From: Actinomyces qiguomingii
GTDB lineage: Bacteria; Actinomycetota; Actinomycetes; Actinomycetales; Actinomycetaceae
DNA: 64,000 nt
Reading direction: 5' to 3'
NCBI RefSeq assembly: GCF_004102025.1
Contig: NZ_CP025228.1
Coordinates: forward strand, 1,984,001 to 2,048,000
Numbering within the stretch: position 1 is the first letter of the stretch; every line of letters begins with the position of its first letter. Under the pieces are notes generated by a model that made no database searches, was not told the origin of the DNA, and worked only from the letters and a program-made list of their open reading frames with translations. Position numbers and translations under genes: made by a program. Positions 9,035 to 18,681 of this stretch are shown one piece after another.

Positions 9035-9670
9035 CTAGTACTCGACGACGTGATGGACCCGGCCGTCCCAGCCGTCCAGGAGCTCGCGGGCGAGCGCGGG
9101 CAGAATGCGCGGGTAGACGGTCATGCCGGCCGCGACGGCGCCGTCCAGCTCGTCCAGGTCCCACCAGCGCAGCGAGTCCAGCACCTGCTGCTCGGCGTCG
9201 GTCCAGCCGGAGCGGTCCACGCCGACGCTCTCCTGGAGGTAGGTGAGGTAGAACAGTTCGTCCTGGCGGCAGGTGACTCGGTTGAAGGTGAACAGGGCCT
9301 TACGCTCCACCACCGGGCCGATCAAGGCAGTCTCGGCCAGGGTGATTCCGGTCTCCTCAGCCAACTCGCGCCTGGCCCCGGCGATAGGCGTCTCCCCCCT
9401 CAGCAGACCCCCACCCGGGGTGAAGCCCCACGAGTGGGAGACATCGCCGAAGTCGTGCCCGATCACGAGCAGGATCGCCGGGCGCGGCACTTGCCGCAGG
9501 GCTATGACGCGGGCGGCCCGACGGAACGGCAGCCCGGCCGTATTCAGCCGCCACTCATCGGGATCGAGCAGCTCGGTCCAGTTGGCGGGCACCCGCTGCG
9601 CATCGCGCCCGTCGGCAGCCAGCATCCGGCCTACCCTGTGGGCGATGCCGGCCTCATCCGGCGAAGACAT
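9035..9670 (-). CDS. NUDIX hydrolase
   Basis: NUDIX enzymes hydrolyse nucleoside diphosphates linked to another moiety; the substrate here cannot be read from sequence. The 211-residue protein carries a complete Nudix box, GGLLRGETPIAGARRELAEETGI, matching GX5EX7REUXEEXGU. The region before it (AILLVIGHDFGDVSHSWGFTPGG) is the usual strand leading into the box. The ATG at 9670 is chosen; an upstream start would add 21 residues inside the preceding gene. It overlaps the end of the PrsW gene by 17 bp, so the two are probably coupled. The toxin island begins 136 bp downstream. Confidence 0.9.
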   Translation of the reverse strand: MSSPDEAGIAHRVGRMLAADGRDAQRVPANWTELLDPDEWRLNTAGLPFRRAARVIALRQVPRPAILLVIGHDFGDVSHSWGFTPGGGLLRGETPIAGARRELAEETGITLAETALIGPVVERKALFTFNRVTCRQDELFYLTYLQESVGVDRSGWTDAEQQVLDSLRWWDLDELDGAVAAGMTVYPRILPALARELLDGWDGRVHHVVEY

Positions 9671-10859
9671 GGCGGTGTTTTGTGATTGCCTCCAGAAGCG
9701 CAGCCTCCTGCGCGGCGAAGTCGGCGTCGGCATGCCCGTCGATGGCGTGCTGCCGCAGCTGCGCCAGGGCCGAGGCCGTGGCCAGGAACTCCCGCATTGA
9801 TCGGGCCGCGGCCGGGCCGCGACTCTTGGCCCAGTGGCGAGCGGCCGACCGGCCGGCGCCGGTGGTGATCATGGTGACCTCGGCCGGCGAGAACCAGCCG
9901 GCCCGCTGATAATCCGCCAGCCGCTGCCGCATGGTCATGCGCTCATGCCAGCGCAGCCACAGCACCAGGCTGACCGCCGCGATGAAGAAGGGGATCTCCA
10001 CATAGAAGTACAGGGAGAAGTCCACGCTCAACATGCCGTTCCAGAAGGCGTGCAGCACGATGGCGCAGGCCAGTCCCAGAGGCATGGTCCACATCCAGGC
10101 CAGCGGCGAACGCATGCGTGCACTCGCCCCGATCGCCAACCCGGTGCAGGCGGTGAAGGACACATGGGCGAAAGGGGAGGCGATTGCGCGCATGATGAAA
10201 GTGCCCAGCAAAGCGTCCGAGTACTGCACGAAGTACAGGATGTTTTCTGCGAAGGCGAAGCCGGCCGCGATCACCGAGGCATACACGATGCCGTCAACGG
10301 CGCCGTTGAAGTTGCGCCGCCAGATCAGGAAGACAATGAGTAGACCTAGCCCCTTGGTGGTCTCCTCGATGATGGGGGCGGTGACTACGGCAGAAACTAG
10401 GCGGCCGCCAGACATGGAACCGGTGGCCGCTGACACCAGCAGGGAGGCGGAGGTGTTTACCACCAGGGAGATGACGGTGGCGACCCCGGCACCCCACAGG
10501 AAGGCCGCCACCAGCACACCGGGCGGTTCAGGTTCCCAGCGGTCGATCCAACGAACGGTCGCCAGCACAATCGCCAGTGGCACAAGCGCCAACAGAATCG
10601 GAACCAGCAGTTCGGAGGCCGTACCGGATGTGGTGGATGTGTAGGTGAACCACAGCATTAGTGCCAGGCCTGCAGCTCCCACACCGGCGATCACCACGCT
10701 GGCCACGGTGCCGCGACGCCGGTGCACCATCGCCTGCGGGGTCCATGCGCCGTCGGGTCTGAGCTGGGAGGTGCCGGCGGGAGGGTAGGCGCTGCGCCGG
10801 TATCCGGGGCGGGGCGCCCAGGCGCCGCCTGGGCTGGAGAAGTTGGACGGTCCGCTCAT
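9654..10859 (-). CDS. PrsW family intramembrane metalloprotease-type (glutamic) peptidase
   Basis: PrsW proteases cut membrane proteins; Bacillus PrsW cleaves the anti-sigma factor RsiW. This 401-residue copy has a proline-rich cytosolic N-terminus (about 1-48) and 8-9 hydrophobic segments. The motifs are EETTK (165-169), FAFAE (201-205), H232 in AHVSF, and HAFWN (270-274). The C-terminal 100 residues are soluble and charged. The target is unknown; I see no sigma/anti-sigma pair beside it. It is followed by the NUDIX gene with a 17-bp overlap and preceded by the LemA-like gene with a 4-bp overlap. It is probably the housekeeping relative of the PrsW domain fused to the toxin 1.5 kb away. Confidence 0.9.
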   Translation of the reverse strand: MSGPSNFSSPGGAWAPRPGYRRSAYPPAGTSQLRPDGAWTPQAMVHRRRGTVASVVIAGVGAAGLALMLWFTYTSTTSGTASELLVPILLALVPLAIVLATVRWIDRWEPEPPGVLVAAFLWGAGVATVISLVVNTSASLLVSAATGSMSGGRLVSAVVTAPIIEETTKGLGLLIVFLIWRRNFNGAVDGIVYASVIAAGFAFAENILYFVQYSDALLGTFIMRAIASPFAHVSFTACTGLAIGASARMRSPLAWMWTMPLGLACAIVLHAFWNGMLSVDFSLYFYVEIPFFIAAVSLVLWLRWHERMTMRQRLADYQRAGWFSPAEVTMITTGAGRSAARHWAKSRGPAAARSMREFLATASALAQLRQHAIDGHADADFAAQEAALLEAITKHRHVFAG

Positions 10860-11560
10860 GTAGTCATCTCCGTACTACCGGCGTCAGGCTCCGCGGTGAT
10901 GGCATCGTCGATATCGAAGGTTCGTGGCAGCGGAGCATGCCCGGCTAGGTGCAGGGCGCGAACGTCCAATGCGCGGCGCTGCCGCTGGGCCTCGGCCACA
11001 TGGGTGTTGTGGAAGCGGCGGGCCAGCATCAGGCGGTAGGCGGCCTTGTCCAACCTGCCCAACAGCTCTCGGCCCACCGGGTCGGTTCCAAGGGCCGTGC
11101 GGGCCTGCGGGTCGACCACGGTGCGGATCACGCGCGACAGGTCCGATTCGATGCGTGCCCGGCTACGCGACTGCTCCCCGCCGGTTTCACCCCGCCCGGT
11201 CGCCTCCACACCCAGGCCGTCCTCAACCAGTGGGCCATCGGCGTCCAGCGCGTCGTAGGCGGCGCGGGACAGCAACAACGCCGATGCCGGATCGAGCAGG
11301 CCACAGGCAGCCAGGTCGGCGGCCGCTTGCGCCCGGTGCACCAACTGGGCCTCCAGGGTGGCGCGCGAGCCCAGGACCTGCCGGTGTAGTCGGTCCACAC
11401 GCAGCGCCTTGGCATACAAGGACCAGGCGATGGCCAGTACCACGAGCGCAACGGCGAGGACGACCACGGCCGGCACCAACCAGAACGGAGGCCCTCCAGC
11501 CGGGCCTGGCGGGACCGCTAAAGGTGGCGGTCCCACGCAGATGATAGGAATCGGCGGCAC
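10856..11560 (-). CDS. LemA-like single-pass membrane protein (uncharacterised)
   Basis: This 234-residue protein has a proline-rich N-terminus, one strong membrane helix (about residues 27-49, WLVPAVVVLAVALVVLAIAWSLY), then a long, mostly helical soluble part beginning AKALRVDRLHRQVLGSRATLEAQLVHRAQAAADLA. This topology, and the phrase at the membrane exit, resemble LemA proteins or their actinobacterial relatives, but the match is loose. No catalytic motif is seen. The GTG start at 11560 has GGAGGAG upstream. It lies between pimA (12-bp gap) and prsW (4-bp overlap), so it may share a membrane-related role with them. Confidence 0.7.
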   Translation of the reverse strand: MPPIPIICVGPPPLAVPPGPAGGPPFWLVPAVVVLAVALVVLAIAWSLYAKALRVDRLHRQVLGSRATLEAQLVHRAQAAADLAACGLLDPASALLLSRAAYDALDADGPLVEDGLGVEATGRGETGGEQSRSRARIESDLSRVIRTVVDPQARTALGTDPVGRELLGRLDKAAYRLMLARRFHNTHVAEAQRQRRALDVRALHLAGHAPLPRTFDIDDAITAEPDAGSTEMTT

Positions 11561-11572
11561 TGTCTCCTCCGC

Positions 11573-12754
11573 TCAGTCCTCAAGGGCGTCGCGCAGACGG
11601 CCCATCATGGTGCGAGATCCGGGGGCGACGGTAACCCGGGTGTGGGCGGTGGAAAGGGCCATGTCGTACACGTCCAGAACGGCGTCGGTCACCGCCGACC
11701 AGTCATAACGGCCCACCACCGTCGAAGCGGCCGTCCTACGCGCGTCGGCGGCCGCGGTGTCGGTGAGCGTGTCCACAATGCTACGTGCCAGATCCTCCCC
11801 ATCACCGTTGCGGAACAGGGCTCCGTAGGCTCCGGCACCAAGCACGTCGGAGAAGGCGGTCAGGTCGGAGGCAACCACATGGGTACCGGCCGCCATCGCC
11901 TCAACCAGCACAATGCCAAAGGACTCCCCCCCGGTCTGCGGGGCCACATAGCAGGAGCAGGAGGCCAGCATCGCGGCCTTGTCGGCGTCGGAGACACCAC
12001 CAAGGAAAACCACCCGATCCCCGTATCGGGCCAGGGCGGCACGTTCACCACCGGCATCGCCACGACCGGCTATGAGGAAACGGGCGTCCGGAATGGTTGA
12101 CAGTACCCGCGGAATCGCGCGGGCGAGCACTTGCAGGCCCTTGCGGGGTTCATCCAGGCGGCCCAGGAAAGAGATGGTGGGCGCCGATTCCGTGCCGACG
12201 AAACGCGGATCATCCTTGGGAGCGTTAGCGAAGGGCGCCACATTCACCCCGTTGGGGATCACCACCGCATCACCGCCGTGGTACTGGATCAGGGTGCGAC
12301 GCGCCTCCTCAGACACGGCAATCCGGGCGGTGAGTTTCTCCACCAGCGGTACGGTCACCGGTGACAGCAGCTCCCGGGCCAGCGAACGGTCCATGGCGGC
12401 GTGGAAGGTGCCGACCACCGGGCCGTTGGTGGCCTGCAGTGCCAACATGCCGACACTGGGGGTGATCGGCTCGTGGATGTGCAGCAGGTCGAAGTCGCCG
12501 GCGACTAGCCAACGGTGGGCGCGGCGCGCCACCGCCGCACCGAAGTTGAGGCGGGCGATTGAACCGTTGTAGGGGATAGCTATGGCGTCGCCGGCGCTGG
12601 AGACCCATTCGGGCAGCTCCAGCTCCGGGGATGCGGGGGCGAGCACCTGAACCCGGTGACCGCGGCTCATCAATTCCTCGGCCAGGTCCATGACATGTGC
12701 CTGCACGCCACCGTGGGCGTCCAGCGAGTAGGGGCACACGATCCCGATTCTCAT
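11573..12754 (-). CDS. pimA: Phosphatidylinositol alpha-mannosyltransferase PimA
   Basis: PimA transfers mannose from GDP-mannose to phosphatidylinositol, the first step of PIM synthesis on the inner membrane face. The 393-residue GT4 protein starts MRIGIVCPYSLDAHGGVQAHVMDLAEEL, has HIHEP and VGTFHAAMD in the N-terminal domain, and FLGRLDEPRKGLQVL with the C-terminal EX7E region (GESFGIVLVEAMAAG). The longer frame to 13003 is rejected because the ATG at 12754 gives the canonical start and overlaps the patA stop (ATGA). The operon order pgsA-patA-pimA strongly supports this assignment over other GT4 enzymes. Confidence 0.95.
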   Translation of the reverse strand: MRIGIVCPYSLDAHGGVQAHVMDLAEELMSRGHRVQVLAPASPELELPEWVSSAGDAIAIPYNGSIARLNFGAAVARRAHRWLVAGDFDLLHIHEPITPSVGMLALQATNGPVVGTFHAAMDRSLARELLSPVTVPLVEKLTARIAVSEEARRTLIQYHGGDAVVIPNGVNVAPFANAPKDDPRFVGTESAPTISFLGRLDEPRKGLQVLARAIPRVLSTIPDARFLIAGRGDAGGERAALARYGDRVVFLGGVSDADKAAMLASCSCYVAPQTGGESFGIVLVEAMAAGTHVVASDLTAFSDVLGAGAYGALFRNGDGEDLARSIVDTLTDTAAADARRTAASTVVGRYDWSAVTDAVLDVYDMALSTAHTRVTVAPGSRTMMGRLRDALED

Positions 12755-13758
12755 ACCTCTACCTCTCCCTCCGGCTTGCCGTCTGAGGCGGATCGCGCGG
12801 CCTCGGTCGCATGCCTGCGGGCCAGCCGCGCCGGATCGAGGTCGGCATCGAAAACCGGCTGGAGCATGTGCCAGTCGGTGGCATGCGCCGCCAAGTACGG
12901 GGAGATCTGCGCCGTCCAGGCGTGGGTCAAGGCGGTGACGCGCTCGCGTCCCCGACCGGCCGTGGGCATTTCCACAGGGCGGATTGTCAATACGATGCCC
13001 CACGGCGAGCCGGCCTGCCGACGCCGTTCGCCTTTCAGCCGCTCGTAATGGATCGAGGCGTAGTACAGGGGCAGGTTGAGACGCTCGGCCAGTGCGGCCG
13101 GGCCGGCCGCCACGCGCGCCGGATGATCCGCCAGAGATGTCAACACACCCGAGCTGGACAGGTCCCGGTCGGCCAGCAGCGCAATCAGATAGCGGCCCTG
13201 TGCGGCCGCCTGCAGGAGAAGGTCGAAGACTTTATCCCCACGGCCCTGGCCGATGATCCTCATCCCCAGGGACTGGCGGAAGGCGACGAACTGCTCGAAC
13301 AGATCCGCGGGCTCCAGTTTCTCGGCCACGGTGAGCACCTGGGCGAGCTCCCGACAAGCCCAGGCACCGGCGAGATCCCAATTGCCCATATGAGGCAGGG
13401 CCACCACGACGGAGCCACGGGCGATGTCGGTGTGCAGGCGCGCGTCGATCTCCGGGCGTACACGGGCCAGAATCTGCTCCGGGCTCATGCCTGGCAGGGC
13501 GAAGGCCTCGTAGAAGTAGCGCATGTAGGAGCGCATGGCGTTGCGGGAGGCGCGGCGCAGTTGGCGGGCGGAGGCCTCCGGCATCAGCCGCGCAAGGTTC
13601 TTCTCCAACTGCCCCACGCCCCTGTCGCCGCCACGAATGCGGTGCAGCGCCCACACGACGTCGGCCCCGGCTGCGGACAGGCTGTAGCCGAGGGGTGTGG
13701 GCAGTTTGCGCACATGCCGCCAGGCGAAACGGTACAAGTCCTCAATGCCGATGCTCAT
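12751..13758 (-). CDS. Phosphatidylinositol mannoside acyltransferase PatA-like (HtrB/LpxL fold)
   Basis: In mycobacteria PatA acylates the mannose of PIM. This 335-residue protein has the LPLAT features of that group: ALPHMGNWDLAG (HX4D-type catalytic motif), a following FVAFRQSLGMRIIGQG, and LLADRDLSSSGV. Near the C-terminus, LTHAWTAQISPYLAAHATDWHMLQPVF is the usual ending of lauroyl/acyltransferase relatives. ATG 13758 overlaps the pgsA stop, and its own stop overlaps the pimA start, both by 4 bp. That tight coupling between a phosphatidylinositol-type synthase and PimA is the main reason for the PIM-acyltransferase call. Confidence 0.92.
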   Translation of the reverse strand: MSIGIEDLYRFAWRHVRKLPTPLGYSLSAAGADVVWALHRIRGGDRGVGQLEKNLARLMPEASARQLRRASRNAMRSYMRYFYEAFALPGMSPEQILARVRPEIDARLHTDIARGSVVVALPHMGNWDLAGAWACRELAQVLTVAEKLEPADLFEQFVAFRQSLGMRIIGQGRGDKVFDLLLQAAAQGRYLIALLADRDLSSSGVLTSLADHPARVAAGPAALAERLNLPLYYASIHYERLKGERRRQAGSPWGIVLTIRPVEMPTAGRGRERVTALTHAWTAQISPYLAAHATDWHMLQPVFDADLDPARLARRHATEAARSASDGKPEGEVEV

Positions 13759-14396
13759 GAGTCCGCCTCCAACGTTCCCGGGCGCCACAGCTGCTCTCGG
13801 ACCGCCATAATCCTCTGTACTACGGTGATCAGTGATGCCACTGCGATCACAGCCAGCGCCGCCGTGAGCACCCAAGTGGGCGCTCCCAAGCCGACGGCGA
13901 CAGTCCCTACGCCGGCGGCGATCAGCCGGTCGGTGCGCTCGGCGATACCGACCGTCGCGGTGGCGCCTACGGACTCGGCCCGAGCTCGGGCGTAGGGGAC
14001 GGCGGCGGCAAGCACAACTACGGTCACGGCGATGGCAACGGTTACGGTGCGCAGCGCTCCCGGATTCAGGTGCAGGGCCGCCCACACGGCCAAGGAGCCG
14101 AAGACGGCGCCGTCGGCCAATCGGTCCATGGTGGAGTCCAGAAAGGCACCAAAGGAGGACTCCGTGCCGGTCAGGCGGGCCAGGATGCCATCGAAGGAGT
14201 CGCCGATCAGCACTAGCAGAAGCAGCACGGGGCCGAGGATGAAGCGTCCCTGGGGCAGGGTAAGAACGGCAACGGCGATGGTGGCCACCGTCCCGGCGAC
14301 CGTAAGCATATTGGGGGTGACGCCGAGCCTGGCCAGGACCCGGGCAGGGCCGGTGAACAGGGCGCGGGTGATGCCTCTTCCGTGTTGTCCAAGCAT
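13755..14396 (-). CDS. pgsA: CDP-alcohol phosphatidyltransferase, probable phosphatidylinositol phosphate synthase
   Basis: This membrane enzyme joins CDP-diacylglycerol to an alcohol phosphate; in this operon context the likely alcohol is inositol 1-phosphate. The 213-residue protein shows the CDP-alcohol signature GDSFDGILAR ... GAFLDSTMDRLAD, with acidic residues D66, D69, D87 and D91. There are about six hydrophobic segments. It follows the HIT gene after 8 bp and overlaps patA by 4 bp. It could instead make phosphatidylglycerol phosphate, but pairing with patA and pimA favours the inositol route. Confidence 0.92.
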   Translation of the reverse strand: MLGQHGRGITRALFTGPARVLARLGVTPNMLTVAGTVATIAVAVLTLPQGRFILGPVLLLLVLIGDSFDGILARLTGTESSFGAFLDSTMDRLADGAVFGSLAVWAALHLNPGALRTVTVAIAVTVVVLAAAVPYARARAESVGATATVGIAERTDRLIAAGVGTVAVGLGAPTWVLTAALAVIAVASLITVVQRIMAVREQLWRPGTLEADS

Positions 14397-14404
14397 GCGA
14401 CTCC

Positions 14405-15079
14405 TCAGCCTTCAGAGTCGGCGTTGCAATGGGCATCCAGGGCGGTGGGCGCACTGTTCCAGGCTGTGGCCAACTGTTCGCGCTGATCACCCAGCAGCTG
14501 GGGCACCGGCTTGGTCTTACCAATGATCGGCATGAAGTTGGCGTCCCCGGTCCATCGCGGCACGATGTGCTGGTGCAGGTGGGCGGCGATGCCGGCGCCG
14601 GCGACCTCGCCCTGGTTCATGCCCAGGTTGAAACCGTGGGGATGGGACACCGCACGCACCACCTCCATGGCCCGGGCGGTGAGCCGCCCGATCTCCGTCC
14701 GTTCGGCGTCGGTCGCCTCGGTCCAGTCGGAGACGTGCCGGTAGGGGCAGATCAGTAGGTGGCCGGTGTTGTAGGGGTACAGGTTCATCAGCACGTAGGC
14801 GGTCTGGCCGCGATGCACAATCAGGGCGTCGGCATCATTGCGGCCTGGGGCGGCGCAGAAGGGGCACTGGGCGACCGTGTCATCCGCCGGCCGGTCCTGC
14901 CCGCCGATGTAGACCATGCGGTGCGGGGTCCACAGCCGCCCGAATGGGTCAGGAGCGTCGGCATGCTGAAAAGGCGTTTCGATGCGCACACCGTCTACTA
15001 CGGTGCCCTCCAGGTGACTCAGCGGGCCGCCGGGGGCCGTACTGGCCTCGGTCCGCTCGGGCTGTGCCTGCTCAGTCAT
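14405..15079 (-). CDS. HIT domain protein (Ap4A phosphorylase/hydrolase-like)
   Basis: HIT proteins act on nucleotide substrates such as diadenosine polyphosphates. This 224-residue protein has the zinc-binding CPFC motif (about residues 72-75), the conserved LNLYPYN-type stretch ([21 protein letters not shown]) and the catalytic [10 protein letters not shown] triad (HxHxH). A longer frame starts 14 codons earlier, but the ATG at 15079 overlaps the thrS stop by 8 bp. It lies between thrS and pgsA, a common actinobacterial arrangement. Confidence 0.93.
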   Translation of the reverse strand: MTEQAQPERTEASTAPGGPLSHLEGTVVDGVRIETPFQHADAPDPFGRLWTPHRMVYIGGQDRPADDTVAQCPFCAAPGRNDADALIVHRGQTAYVLMNLYPYNTGHLLICPYRHVSDWTEATDAERTEIGRLTARAMEVVRAVSHPHGFNLGMNQGEVAGAGIAAHLHQHIVPRWTGDANFMPIIGKTKPVPQLLGDQREQLATAWNSAPTALDAHCNADSEG

Positions 15080-17123
15080 GGGTGAGTTTCTCCCCTGCCG
15101 GATCATTGATGCGTTCGGCAATCACCTGCGCAATGTGTGCCACGGCCTCCTCCACGGGCACGCCGTTGGTCTGGGTGCCGTCGCGGAAGCGGAAGGAGAC
15201 CGCTCCGGCATCGGCGTCCTCCCCGCCGGCGATCAGCGTGAAGGGGATCTTCTCCTTGGAGGCGTTGCGGATCTTCTTGCCGAAGCGGTCATCGGAGTGG
15301 TCCACTTCCACGCGCACGCCCCGGGAGCGCAGCTTGGCGGCCACGTCATCGACGTAAGCGTCGAAGGCCTCCGCCACGGGCACCAGCCGCACCTGCACGG
15401 GCGCCAGCCAGGCGGGGAAGGCACCGGCGTAGTGCTCGGTGAGCACGCCGATGAAACGCTCCACGCTGCCGAGCTTGGCGGCGTGAATCATGATGGGCCG
15501 CCTACGGCTGCCGTCGGCGGCCGTGTACTCCAGGTCGAAGCGCTCGGGCTGATTGAAATCGTATTGGATGGTGGACATCTGCCAGGTACGGCCAATGGCG
15601 TCTTTGACCTGCACGGATACCTTCGGCCCATAGAAGGCGGCGCCGCCCGGGTCGGGAACCAGCTCCAGGCCGGTGGAGTCGCACACCTCCTGCAGGGTGC
15701 GGGTGGCGGCCTCCCAGTCCGCGTCCGAGCCGATGAACTTGTCCTGCTTGGCGCCGTCATCGTCGCGGGTGGACAGCTCCAGGTAGAAGTCGTCCAGGCC
15801 GAAGGCCTTGAGGATCGACAGGAAGAACTCGATCTGCCGCCGAATCTCCTCCCCCGCCTGCTCGGGGGTGCAGTAGGTGTGGGAGTCGTCCTGGGTGAAG
15901 CCCCGCATGCGGGTGAGCCCGTGTACCACGCCGCTCTTCTCGTAGCGGTAATCGCGGCCCATCTCAAAGAACTTAAGCGGCAGTTCCCGGTAGGAGCGGC
16001 CGCGGGAGCGGAAAATCAGGTTGTGCATGGGGCAGTTCATGGCCTTGAGGTAGTACTCCTGGCCGGCCTTGGTGATGTTGCCCTGCGCGTCACGCTCCTC
16101 GTCGGCGAGCATGGGCGGGAACATGGTGTCCGCGTAGTAGGGCAGGTGCCCGGAGGTGTGGAACAGGCCGCCCTTGGAGATCTCCGGGGTGTGGACCAGG
16201 TCGTAGCCGGCCTCGATGTGCCGGTCGATCACGTACTGCTCAATCTCGTGGCGCAGGATGCCGCCCTTGGGGTGGAAGACGACCAGGCCGGGGCCGATCT
16301 CTTCGGGGAAGGAGAACAGGTCCAGCTCGGCGCCGAGCCTGCGGTGGTCGCGGCGGGCGGCCTCGGCCATGCGGGTCTGATAGGCCTTTAGATCATCCTT
16401 GCTGGCCCAGGCGGTGCCGTATATGCGCTGCAGGGAGTCCCCGTTCTGGTCGCCCTTCCAGTAGGCGGCCGAGGAGCGGGTCAGGGCGAAGCCGTTGCCG
16501 ATGAGCCTGGTGGAGGGCAGGTGGGGGCCGCGGCACAGGTCCTTCCAGGCGACGGTGCCGTCGCGGCGGACGTTGTCATACATGGTCAGTCCGCCCGCAC
16601 CGACCTCCACGGAGGCGGACTCGGCGCCGGCGCCCTTGGTGGTGATCAGCTCCAGCTTGTAGGGCTGGTCGGCCAGTTCGGAGCGCCCCTCGGCCTCGGT
16701 GATGTCGCGGCGGCGGAAGGTCTGGCCCTCCTTGACGATGCGCTTCATGCGCTTCTCGATCTCGCGCAGCAGTTCCGGGGTGACGGCGTCGATACCGCCG
16801 AAGTCGTAGTAGAAGCCGTCGGTGATGAAGGGGCCGATGCCGAGGTTCACGTCTGGGAACAGCTCCTGGACGGCCTGCGCCATCACGTGGGTAGCCGAGT
16901 GCCGCAAAATGTTCAGCCCGTCCTCACTGTCCAGCGTAATGGGCTCGACGACGGCGTCGGCAGGCAGGACGCGGTCCAGGTCCCAGGGCTCACCATCGAC
17001 CCGCATAGCCACGACGCCGTCGGTCTTGATCCGCTCCGCGAACAGGGTGGTGCCCGTGGTGCCCTCCTCGAGACTGCGGCTCGCGCCTTCGAGGAGAATG
17101 TCGATGGTGGACTGGTTGGACAC
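15072..17123 (-). CDS. thrS: Threonyl-tRNA synthetase
   Basis: ThrS charges tRNA-Thr. The 683-residue protein has an N-terminal TGS-like domain (to about 80), then the editing domain with [16 protein letters not shown] and the later [18 protein letters not shown]. The class II catalytic core carries motif 2 ([16 protein letters not shown] ... [17 protein letters not shown]), and the anticodon-binding domain follows ([22 protein letters not shown]). The start is a GTG at 17123 with AAGGAG five bases upstream. I looked for a T-box leader in the 180 bp upstream and saw none. It heads the long minus-strand operon to the NUDIX gene. Confidence 0.98.
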   Translation of the reverse strand: MSNQSTIDILLEGASRSLEEGTTGTTLFAERIKTDGVVAMRVDGEPWDLDRVLPADAVVEPITLDSEDGLNILRHSATHVMAQAVQELFPDVNLGIGPFITDGFYYDFGGIDAVTPELLREIEKRMKRIVKEGQTFRRRDITEAEGRSELADQPYKLELITTKGAGAESASVEVGAGGLTMYDNVRRDGTVAWKDLCRGPHLPSTRLIGNGFALTRSSAAYWKGDQNGDSLQRIYGTAWASKDDLKAYQTRMAEAARRDHRRLGAELDLFSFPEEIGPGLVVFHPKGGILRHEIEQYVIDRHIEAGYDLVHTPEISKGGLFHTSGHLPYYADTMFPPMLADEERDAQGNITKAGQEYYLKAMNCPMHNLIFRSRGRSYRELPLKFFEMGRDYRYEKSGVVHGLTRMRGFTQDDSHTYCTPEQAGEEIRRQIEFFLSILKAFGLDDFYLELSTRDDDGAKQDKFIGSDADWEAATRTLQEVCDSTGLELVPDPGGAAFYGPKVSVQVKDAIGRTWQMSTIQYDFNQPERFDLEYTAADGSRRRPIMIHAAKLGSVERFIGVLTEHYAGAFPAWLAPVQVRLVPVAEAFDAYVDDVAAKLRSRGVRVEVDHSDDRFGKKIRNASKEKIPFTLIAGGEDADAGAVSFRFRDGTQTNGVPVEEAVAHIAQVIAERINDPAGEKLTHD

Positions 17124-17303
17124 GGAGGCTCCTTTTGATCAATCGATCAGGTTTAGGCGAGCTGTACTGGTGCTCGCACGCATCGGATCATACCCAGTGG
17201 CGCCGGGGCCCCGGCGGCTGAGGCGCTGGAGCGGCGCGTGACCCGCCCCGCACCGGTCCCGGACGGCATCTGGCGGCCTGCCGCCAAGGGCTCAGGAGGG
17301 GGT

Positions 17304-18557
17304 TCAGAAGCCGGTGTCGGTGGGGACGGGATAGTGGTTACGGAACTTGCGCCACTGGCTGAGTTCGCCGGCCAGCCGGTACAGTCGGCGCCGCGGGGAG
17401 GCGTCCCGCGGGTTGTTCAGCGGGTTGATCACGCGTCCCGAACGGCGCAGCTCTCCGACTCGACGGCGCAGTGCCTCATCGCGCACATACCGGTCCAGCA
17501 GGCGCCGCGGAACCAGTGTATACAAGCACGCCGCCGTGTAACGGCCCGGCTCGATTGGCTGTTCTTCGACCACGTCCGCAACGAGAACCTCCATCGGATT
17601 CACTCCGGCGCCAACGCAGTAGAAGCTGTTGCGGCCTATGCGCGGGTTGACCTCCAGGAAGTAGAACTCCCCCGTGCGTGGATCGCGCTTGATGTCGAAG
17701 TTCGCGAAGCCCCGGTAGCCGGTGGCCGCGAGGAAACGCTCGGCGGCGGCGAGCAGGTCCGGGGCGTCGAAGGTGATCATGGCGCAGGGGTTGCCCAGTG
17801 TGGCCGGCGCATGCTCCTCCAGCAGCACCCGGGCCGCGACGCCCATAGACATGCGCCCCTGGGAATCCACATATGCGGTCAGGGAGTACATCGCCGTGTC
17901 ATCCCCGGGTACCAACTGCTGCACCACGAAGCGGCTGCGGAACCCGGCCGCCACCAGCGTGCGCCAAAGCTCCTCCAGCTCCACGGCGTCTTGGATGAAG
18001 TAGACCTTCTTGCGGCCCTCGAATATGAGGGTCTCGTAGGCGGCGGAGTCCGCCGGTTTAGCCACCAGCGGGAAGAAAAAGTCCTCGGGCAGGGGGACGG
18101 GAGCCCAGTCCGGGGCGTCAGCCCCGGAGAAGTCCTGGTAGTGGGAACGTGGCACCGGCAGGTTCTGCTCGGCGGCCACCCGCGCGAATCTTTCCTTGTC
18201 ACTGACCAGGTCGATCGTCTCCAGTTGGGGGATCGGCACCAGGTAGAACCGTTCCAGACGGTCGCGGTGCTCGGCCAGGACCCGGATCCGCCAGTCGGTG
18301 TTCGCAAGTAGAAGCAGCGGCACCCCGGGGTTGTCCGCCGACAGCCGCGCGCCCAGTGCCTCCAGATCCGCTACCAGCCCTGCGGCGTCGTCGGCGCGGT
18401 CGCACTGGTGACGGGTCACGATCGCAGAGTCCCGGATCGCCAGCGGATCATACTTGGTCACTAGCACGGGCACGACGCCGTAGGCATCATTCAGCTGGCG
18501 GGCCAGCGCGTAGGCGCCGATGTCTCCGCCGACAATGACCGGCTGGAACTTCTTCAT
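17304..18557 (-). CDS. ATP-grasp carboxylate-amine ligase, possible D-amino-acid ligase of peptidoglycan cross-bridge
   Basis: ATP-grasp ligases join a carboxylate to an amine through an acyl phosphate. The 417-residue protein has a pre-ATP-grasp N-terminus (PVIVGGDIGAYALARQLNDAYG) and an ATP-grasp core with LVAKPADSAAYE, VVQQLVPGDDTAMYSLTAYVD and the metal-binding FLEVNPRIGRNSFY. Size and N-terminal layout resemble my recollection of the enterococcal D-aspartate ligase that builds the peptidoglycan side bridge. A second paralogue (21157-22407) and FemX-type genes are close by, supporting a cross-bridge role; the actual substrates are unknown. AGGAG lies before the ATG. It is divergent from the DegT-like gene. 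Confidence 0.75.
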   Translation of the reverse strand: MKKFQPVIVGGDIGAYALARQLNDAYGVVPVLVTKYDPLAIRDSAIVTRHQCDRADDAAGLVADLEALGARLSADNPGVPLLLLANTDWRIRVLAEHRDRLERFYLVPIPQLETIDLVSDKERFARVAAEQNLPVPRSHYQDFSGADAPDWAPVPLPEDFFFPLVAKPADSAAYETLIFEGRKKVYFIQDAVELEELWRTLVAAGFRSRFVVQQLVPGDDTAMYSLTAYVDSQGRMSMGVAARVLLEEHAPATLGNPCAMITFDAPDLLAAAERFLAATGYRGFANFDIKRDPRTGEFYFLEVNPRIGRNSFYCVGAGVNPMEVLVADVVEEQPIEPGRYTAACLYTLVPRRLLDRYVRDEALRRRVGELRRSGRVINPLNNPRDASPRRRLYRLAGELSQWRKFRNHYPVPTDTGF

Positions 18558-18681
18558 ATGGGTGCTCCTGGGAGTAAGGGGCGGATCGCCTTGGACTCGG
18601 TAGCGGATGGTACCGGCTGACGGCCACTACACTGCCTAACATTCGCCACTGCCCGCAGTGAGTTGCCTGGAGGAGATCGCT

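Noticed and set aside
17201..17216. CGCCGGGG/CCCCGGCG palindrome as a terminator
   Set aside because: It has no loop and no T-tract and is of a kind that arises easily in GC-rich DNA. It also lies upstream of thrS, not just after a stop.
17124..17303. Possible T-box leader for thrS
   Set aside because: No specifier loop, T-box core sequence or antiterminator could be found in the 180 bp upstream.
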